Shown here in pieces: positions 59,184-64,000 of a stretch of DNA of 64,000 nt (its first letter is position 1; every line of letters begins with the position of its first letter). The notes beneath the pieces were generated by a model. That model saw nothing but the letters and a program-made list of their open reading frames with translations, was not told where the DNA came from and searched no databases. The position numbers and the translations under genes are program-made. The stretch is from assembly GCA_007644065.1 (NCBI GenBank), contig VJWN01000008.1:560411-624410 (forward strand), read 5' to 3'. Origin of the DNA: Margaritispora aquatica (lineage: Eukaryota > Ascomycota > Leotiomycetes > Helotiales > Discinellaceae).

Positions 59184-60336
59184 GATGCTGAAAGTTGAGA
59201 GATATGGATCAAGTGCAAAGCTTCAGGTTGAATGAGATCAAGTGAGATGATTGAAGAAGGCTGATGAGGATGATGTGCAAGAGAATGCTCTCCAATTGCA
59301 AAGATATTGCCAGTCTATATACATTCACATAAGCGGACTTTGGATGCAAAACTCAGCATCAACATGACTTAAAATTATGGCGCAAAACAAAATGACTCCT
59401 GACCCTGACACAGACCGACCTGAAAAGGAAGTAACTATGCAGTCTATTGACTCTGTCAATATTCTTCTGAAGAAAGAACTGACGATCCGGCCGGGATGTC
59501 CGTCGTTGCACCCAGTTCTGTCGCCGCATTGCTCGTCCCCAACACGGAACTACCGAGCCAGCACATGGCCTCAGGCGAAGAGTGAACGCCTCTCTGGAAG
59601 CAAAAGTGTTGTTTGAGGCATATCTGAATATTCTCAAAGGGTCAATGGCGCCAACACATTTGGTGGCTTAGAATAGAAAACAAGCTCGAGGCTCTAGGCT
59701 TGCGTCGAGACCGCGAGTAACTGAAATGAGGCATGAGTGCGCGCGCTTCAGCTCAAATTGTACTCGGCACGGCAACTTGTCCCCATTGATCTGTTCAGCA
59801 AACAAGTCTTGAGCCACTCCAAGGTAACATGCATCGACGGTCAAGTGTCTTGTGGGTTGGTGGAGGAATGGAGGTCATTTAAGCGAGAACGCCAGTGCGC
59901 TAACCCTGTCAGGCCATATTTGACCCTGCCTCTGTAGGGAAACCGCTTCGAGAATAGTGGGGCATCCTCCCTCTGCTCTGGAGGACCCTGGAGAAACGAA
60001 AACGCACAGCTGTCAGAAGTGAGCGGCAGGAAAACCTATGCAGTCAAAAGCCACAAGCTTTTCAGGCCATCAGAATGGCTCGAAATGGATGCAACCCCTG
60101 ACTATAGTGACAATCCATTCTCGCTGGAGGATGTCAATGTGGAATTCCTGTTTTTAGAGAATATTGCTTTCTATCGGTTTTAACATTGTCGCCCGAAATA
60201 CTTACCTTGTCATTTTCATTACACATATCAAAGTCAAGATCTAGACATAGCCTCATATGACACTTTCGTTCTGGAGTTTGTTGTATATGCAGTATTCTGA
60301 ACACATAGTCCTTCTTCAATTTTCACAGCCTTCAGA
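59184..60336. promoter_or_regulatory. Divergent 1.15-kb intergenic region
   Basis: Separates the small secreted protein (-) from the GH16 gene (+). Short frames at 59377-59616 and 59737-59937 have no support. Contains a TCTATATA box for the minus gene. Confidence 0.5.
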
Positions 60337-61739
60337 ATGAGAACCTTTACAGCAGTTGATCATTCGAGAACCGAGTCTGCCGTGAGTGCAGCAAGTCATG
60401 CCTCCTCATCGTCAATAGGAAGGCGGAATCCTTTCGCTACTCCAGCAGCATCAGTCTATGGCCGTCAATCAGGATTTCAATCATCAGTAGCTTCGGGAGG
60501 GAAGAACGCATATTTCCGCTCTAGACGGATCAAGAAGGATGATGGACATGTTCCTCCTGTTTTCAAGAAGGACCCAAAAGAAAAGTTCCTTTGGATCATT
60601 CCTCTCATGGGCCTCTTGATCGGCTTGGGAATCACAGGTGTCATGATATTCCTTCAAATCGGGGGAAACAAATCATCTCACAAGTACTGTCCTGTATTAG
60701 ATGATGACTTTTCATCCGGTGTGTTGAATCCGGCGGTATGGACGAAAGAACTCGAAGTCGGTGGCTATGGGTAAGTTTTCCAATCTACAAACGAAATCGA
60801 AGTCCTAGCTAATTCTTCCACAGCAATGGACAGTTTGAGCAAACCACCGACGATGAAGAAAATGTCTTCATCAAGGATGGTCAACTCTATCTCAAGCCAA
60901 CACTTCAAGACGAAGCGCTCATTACGAGCAACAACGTCATTAACCTGACAGCAAGCGGTATCTGCACTTCGGACATCTGGTCCAATTGTGTTACATCTAC
61001 CAACACCACGAATGGCACCATCATACAGCCAGTCAAGTCTGCAAGACTTAACACCAAGCTTGGTGCTAAGATCAAGTATGGTAGAGTCGAAGTTACCGCT
61101 CGGATTCCTCAAGGTGACTGGCTATGGCCAGCAATCTGGATGTTACCAGTTGAAGAAACCTACGGCGCCTGGCCAGCCAGTGGAGAGATAGACATCATGG
61201 AATCTCGAGGAAACAACCACACCTACAGTCTTGGAGGCAATCACAAAGTCGTCTCTTCTCTTCACTGGGGTCCTGACGCCAGCAACGACGCGTACATCAA
61301 GTCCACCGATTTCAAGCATGCTCTGCATTCCGAGTATGGCGAAAAGTTCCACACTTACGGACTGGAGTGGAGTGAGAAGTACATGTTTACTTACATCGAC
61401 ACAAAGCTGTTGCAAGTTTATTATCGTACATTTCAGAAGCCTTTCTGGTCGCAAGGCGGATTTCCTTACGCGACAGCGAACGGCACTCGTCTCGTCGATC
61501 CATGGTCGCAAACAGGAAGAGCGCAAACTCCATTCGATCAAGAGTTTTATCTCATTCTCAACGTCGCAGTTGGAGGTACCAACGGATGGTTCCTCGACGG
61601 TCATGACGGCAAACCATGGGTTGACAGCAGTCCAACTGCGAAGTCCGACTTTTGGAACGCTCGAGACCAGTGGCATCCAACCTGGGAGAAGAATGGGCAG
61701 ATGATTGTAGATCGTGTACAAATGTGGCAGCAATGTTGA
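60337..61739 (+). CDS. GH16 beta-glucanase, type II membrane protein
   Basis: Exons 60337-60770 and 60824-61739 (53-bp intron, GTAAGT/CCACAG) give 449 residues. A Ser/basic cytoplasmic tail of ~85 residues precedes one transmembrane helix (FLWIIPLMGLLIGLGITGVM, about residues 88-107), so the catalytic domain should face the secretory lumen or cell surface. The GH16 domain spans ~118-449: FEQTTDDEENVFIKDGQLYL, YGRVEVTARIPQGDWLWPAI, and the active-site GEIDIMES with nucleophile Glu266, Asp268 and acid/base Glu271. The C-terminal half has GGTNGWFLDG and VDRVQMWQQC. The lack of a beta-bulge Met variation suggests a laminarinase-like (beta-1,3) rather than Crh-like specificity. Likely works in wall remodelling; substrate is inferred. 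Confidence 0.93.
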
Positions 61740-62223
61740 GCGTATTTCTCGGTTTCACTTGGTTCTTTGCAGGCGTATGTTGGATTCTAGGTTGTAATTG
61801 GTGGGGTCAGGCGATTGGAGTTGTCCATAGAATTTGAATATCATAATCATAGAATTGTCCCCCACTTCTCTCGTAAGATTACTTTGACAAGACTCTGATC
61901 GCACTGTGTGTATGAATATCTTCAAAACGAACTCACAAGCTGTTACCCCACGTCTATTCCACACGTACCTACTGCACTGCTGCTCGAGAAGCGCCCAGGC
62001 TCGCAACCACCCAAAACGGCAACTCACCGAGTCATGAAGGAGGCCTCAATTGAGGCGAATTCTGCAACGAATTCAGCTCCTCCAAATCTTGCCGTCGCCT
62101 GTGCGCCCCATTTACGGATATACGATATACGCTCAACAGTGTTTGTGCAGAATCGGACAAAGAGAGACTGTCTTTCCTTGAAACTGAATATGTGGAGCAA
62201 AAAGGTGATATGGCTTCCGACCT

Positions 62224-62257
62224 CGCATATATCGCATATATCGCATATATCGCATAC
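62224..62257. repeat. CGCATATAT tandem repeat
   Basis: About four copies of a 9-bp CGCATATAT unit, ending in CGCATACATA. Confidence 0.8.
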
Positions 62258-62789
62258 ATAACAAACATGACAAACGAGCGCGTCGGATTGGGGCTCTATA
62301 CGAACGAGGCGTTTTAGGGAAGCTGTGATTTGCTCGATGCATTGCTCCTCGCAGGAAATTATGAAAAGTTATGAACCGAACTTGGCATTCCAGAACAACC
62401 AAAAGAAATATGATGGACTCAAACCAGGTCTCAGCGCGCACCATCTTCCCAACGTGGTTGTAGTGGGTGGTGGTGGTGGTTGTGGTGGTGGTAACTTGGT
62501 GAGGAGAGACAAAAAAGCAGAAAACTGCCTGTCAAAATCGGGAGTGGAGAAATCACGTTGCCGAATCTTGATGCCTTTGCCTAAAATGGATTAGCTCACG
62601 ATCAAACGAACAAACGACCGGTTAACGGTTAAATTTAAGGTCCGACGCTATTACTATTATTAGCGCCAGGGCAATCGATCGGGAGCTTATTTATTTACTT
62701 ACTGTATCTAAGTACCTACCTATCTACCTATCTATCTTCATATCTGGGCATACACCGGCACAGGAATGGACAAGATCTTTTATCGTCAA

Positions 62790-62812
62790 TAACAATAATA
62801 ATAATAATAATA
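62790..62812. repeat. AAT microsatellite
   Basis: AATAACAATAATAATAATAATAA-type run, just upstream of the pentanucleotide repeat. Confidence 0.8.
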
Positions 62813-62824
62813 AACACAAGGTAT

Positions 62825-62869
62825 AGTACAGTACAGTACAGTACAGTACAGTACAGTACAGTACAGTAC
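62825..62869. repeat. AGTAC pentanucleotide microsatellite
   Basis: About nine uninterrupted AGTAC units, ending in AGTACG. The high purity suggests recent expansion and likely length polymorphism between isolates. Confidence 0.9.
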
Positions 62870-64000
62870 GGTAGCTGATAGGTATTCTTCCCCTGATGAT
62901 TTTCCAATAAACCTTGAGGAATTCATTCTTATGCGAGTGTGTGGTGACCATCATTAATAATAGCCTTCCCAGTAACCTGGATTGTCACGTATCACAGAAC
63001 ACGCCGCAGAAGCCGATGCCCACGACGATCCTCTCTTAATTCATTCCATGGTTCCATAGGCGGGAGGTCACCCATTCAGCCTATTCATCGTCAATTACCA
63101 ATTTCAAGGCAGGAGGATTTGCCAACAAGGGCTCGTCCTGAAAGAATAAGAATTTCGCTTGAAATGCTAATATGTTGCCCCGTTGGTCGAAAAGTGGCTT
63201 GCTGAATGGGTGCGTGCATTGAATGGGTAAAATCACGGTAAGGAAGGGTAGGGAAGGGAAGGGTCAAGGAGGTTCCAGCGAATGGCCCCTGCCCCTCCCT
63301 AGCTCCACTCGCCCCTGAGCGTTAGGCTGGCTAGCTCAGGATATTCTCGCTTATTCTTTGCGTTGTCGCTGTTTTAACCCACCATAAACAAACCATGATC
63401 TTGAGGCTCCGGACTCCAATCATCCTCATCCGTTCCCCATTGGGTTGGAACTACCGCTCCAGGATGTGTAAGATGGGATGGATAGGCAGGATGGCCTGGT
63501 TCCATCGTGCAAAGGGTGAGAGACCCCTTGAGCTTAACCATGCCCGATCTTCACATGGCCTCCTATTTTCGTCCTTTGCCACTTGGAAATATAGAATCGG
63601 AGAAATACCATATTGCCTTGACCAGTATAACACGTGTTGAAGCTTGTGTTGAAAATTGACCCCGGTGAGATGGGTTTATGTTGTGCAAGTAGACTAATTT
63701 CTTTCATATCCAGGATGTATTTTCAGCGTTGATCATCTGAAATAGGAAACTCTCCACAGAGCCTCTCTCTCTCTCCCTCTCCATGCTCCATGCTCCATGG
63801 TACAACGTACGCATTGACCAAACTGGTGGTGTCACCCGTTGAATTGACACAAATCCTCTACCGCTTTGCAAGTAGCACAGGCTCAAGCCGCAAAGTTCAG
63901 CGGCTCACTGGCACGGAGGCAATACCGCTTCCTGCCTGCCTGCCTACCTGCTCGGGTATGTTGGTGACGATGCAATCCAATTTCCCTGGTCGGGACGAAC

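Larger units (their letters stand above)
61740..64000. other. 2.3-kb microsatellite-rich intergenic end, no supported gene
   Basis: Holds several simple repeats (separate entries) and GGTGGT and CTCTCT runs. Reading frames such as 61908-62261, 62325-62594 and 63395-63640 are short and mostly translate repeats. Confidence 0.55.

Noticed and set aside
61143..61733. 196-codon minus-strand frame
   Set aside because: Antisense shadow of the GH16 catalytic exon.
1..64000. tRNA or rRNA genes
   Set aside because: I looked for T-loop (GGTTCGAATCC-like) and acceptor-stem pairings and found none I could fold; a tRNAscan run would be decisive.

Overview
This window is nuclear DNA of a filamentous ascomycete. 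Nearly every gene has short spliceosomal introns (about 42-100 bp, GT-AG, often with a CTRAC or CTAAY branch site). The gene set is fungal: alpha-aminoadipate lysine synthesis, a WSC-domain cell-wall protein, Yak1 and Rad26. A Tc1/mariner copy carries the C-to-T stop pattern expected from repeat-induced point mutation (RIP). Protein flavour suggests Leotiomycetes (Botrytis/Sclerotinia-like), but that is an inference. Exons below were assembled by hand from splice signals, reading phase and family conservation; each listed exon set is an exact multiple of three.

Layout. 1-1061: 3'-truncated gene for a cysteine-rich single-pass membrane protein (-). 4154-6206 and 8083-9761: tandem Nta1-type N-terminal amidase paralogues (-), each with a related relic sequence upstream, so the duplicated unit was larger than the gene. 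11.3-17.4 kb: a repeat-rich accessory region. It holds two related small membrane-protein genes in head-to-head orientation (left one looks broken, right one open), a degenerate minisatellite family on both sides, and a 1361-bp Tc1/mariner element with TA target duplication and nine in-frame stops.

17.9-48.2 kb is the housekeeping core: saccharopine dehydrogenase (-) divergent from a Derlin (+); a small membrane protein (+); DNA polymerase alpha catalytic subunit (-) divergent from a PPR mitochondrial protein (+); a 1301-residue serine-rich orphan (-) ; an RRM/RGG protein (+); Yak1 kinase (-) divergent from Rad26/CSB (+).

49.7-61.7 kb is a cell-surface and secretion block: a 1979-residue secreted protein with beta-propeller, ASH-like domain and six WSC domains (-), a small secreted protein (-) and a membrane-anchored GH16 glucanase (+). 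61.7-64 kb is microsatellite-rich and I see no gene there.

No wholly new multi-gene system was found. The most unusual items are the duplicated amidase locus with its 13-nt microexon at the catalytic cysteine, the head-to-head paralogue/minisatellite/transposon region, a stop-free 48-bp intron in yak1, and the orphan with three copies of a TPDSYLQLL motif.
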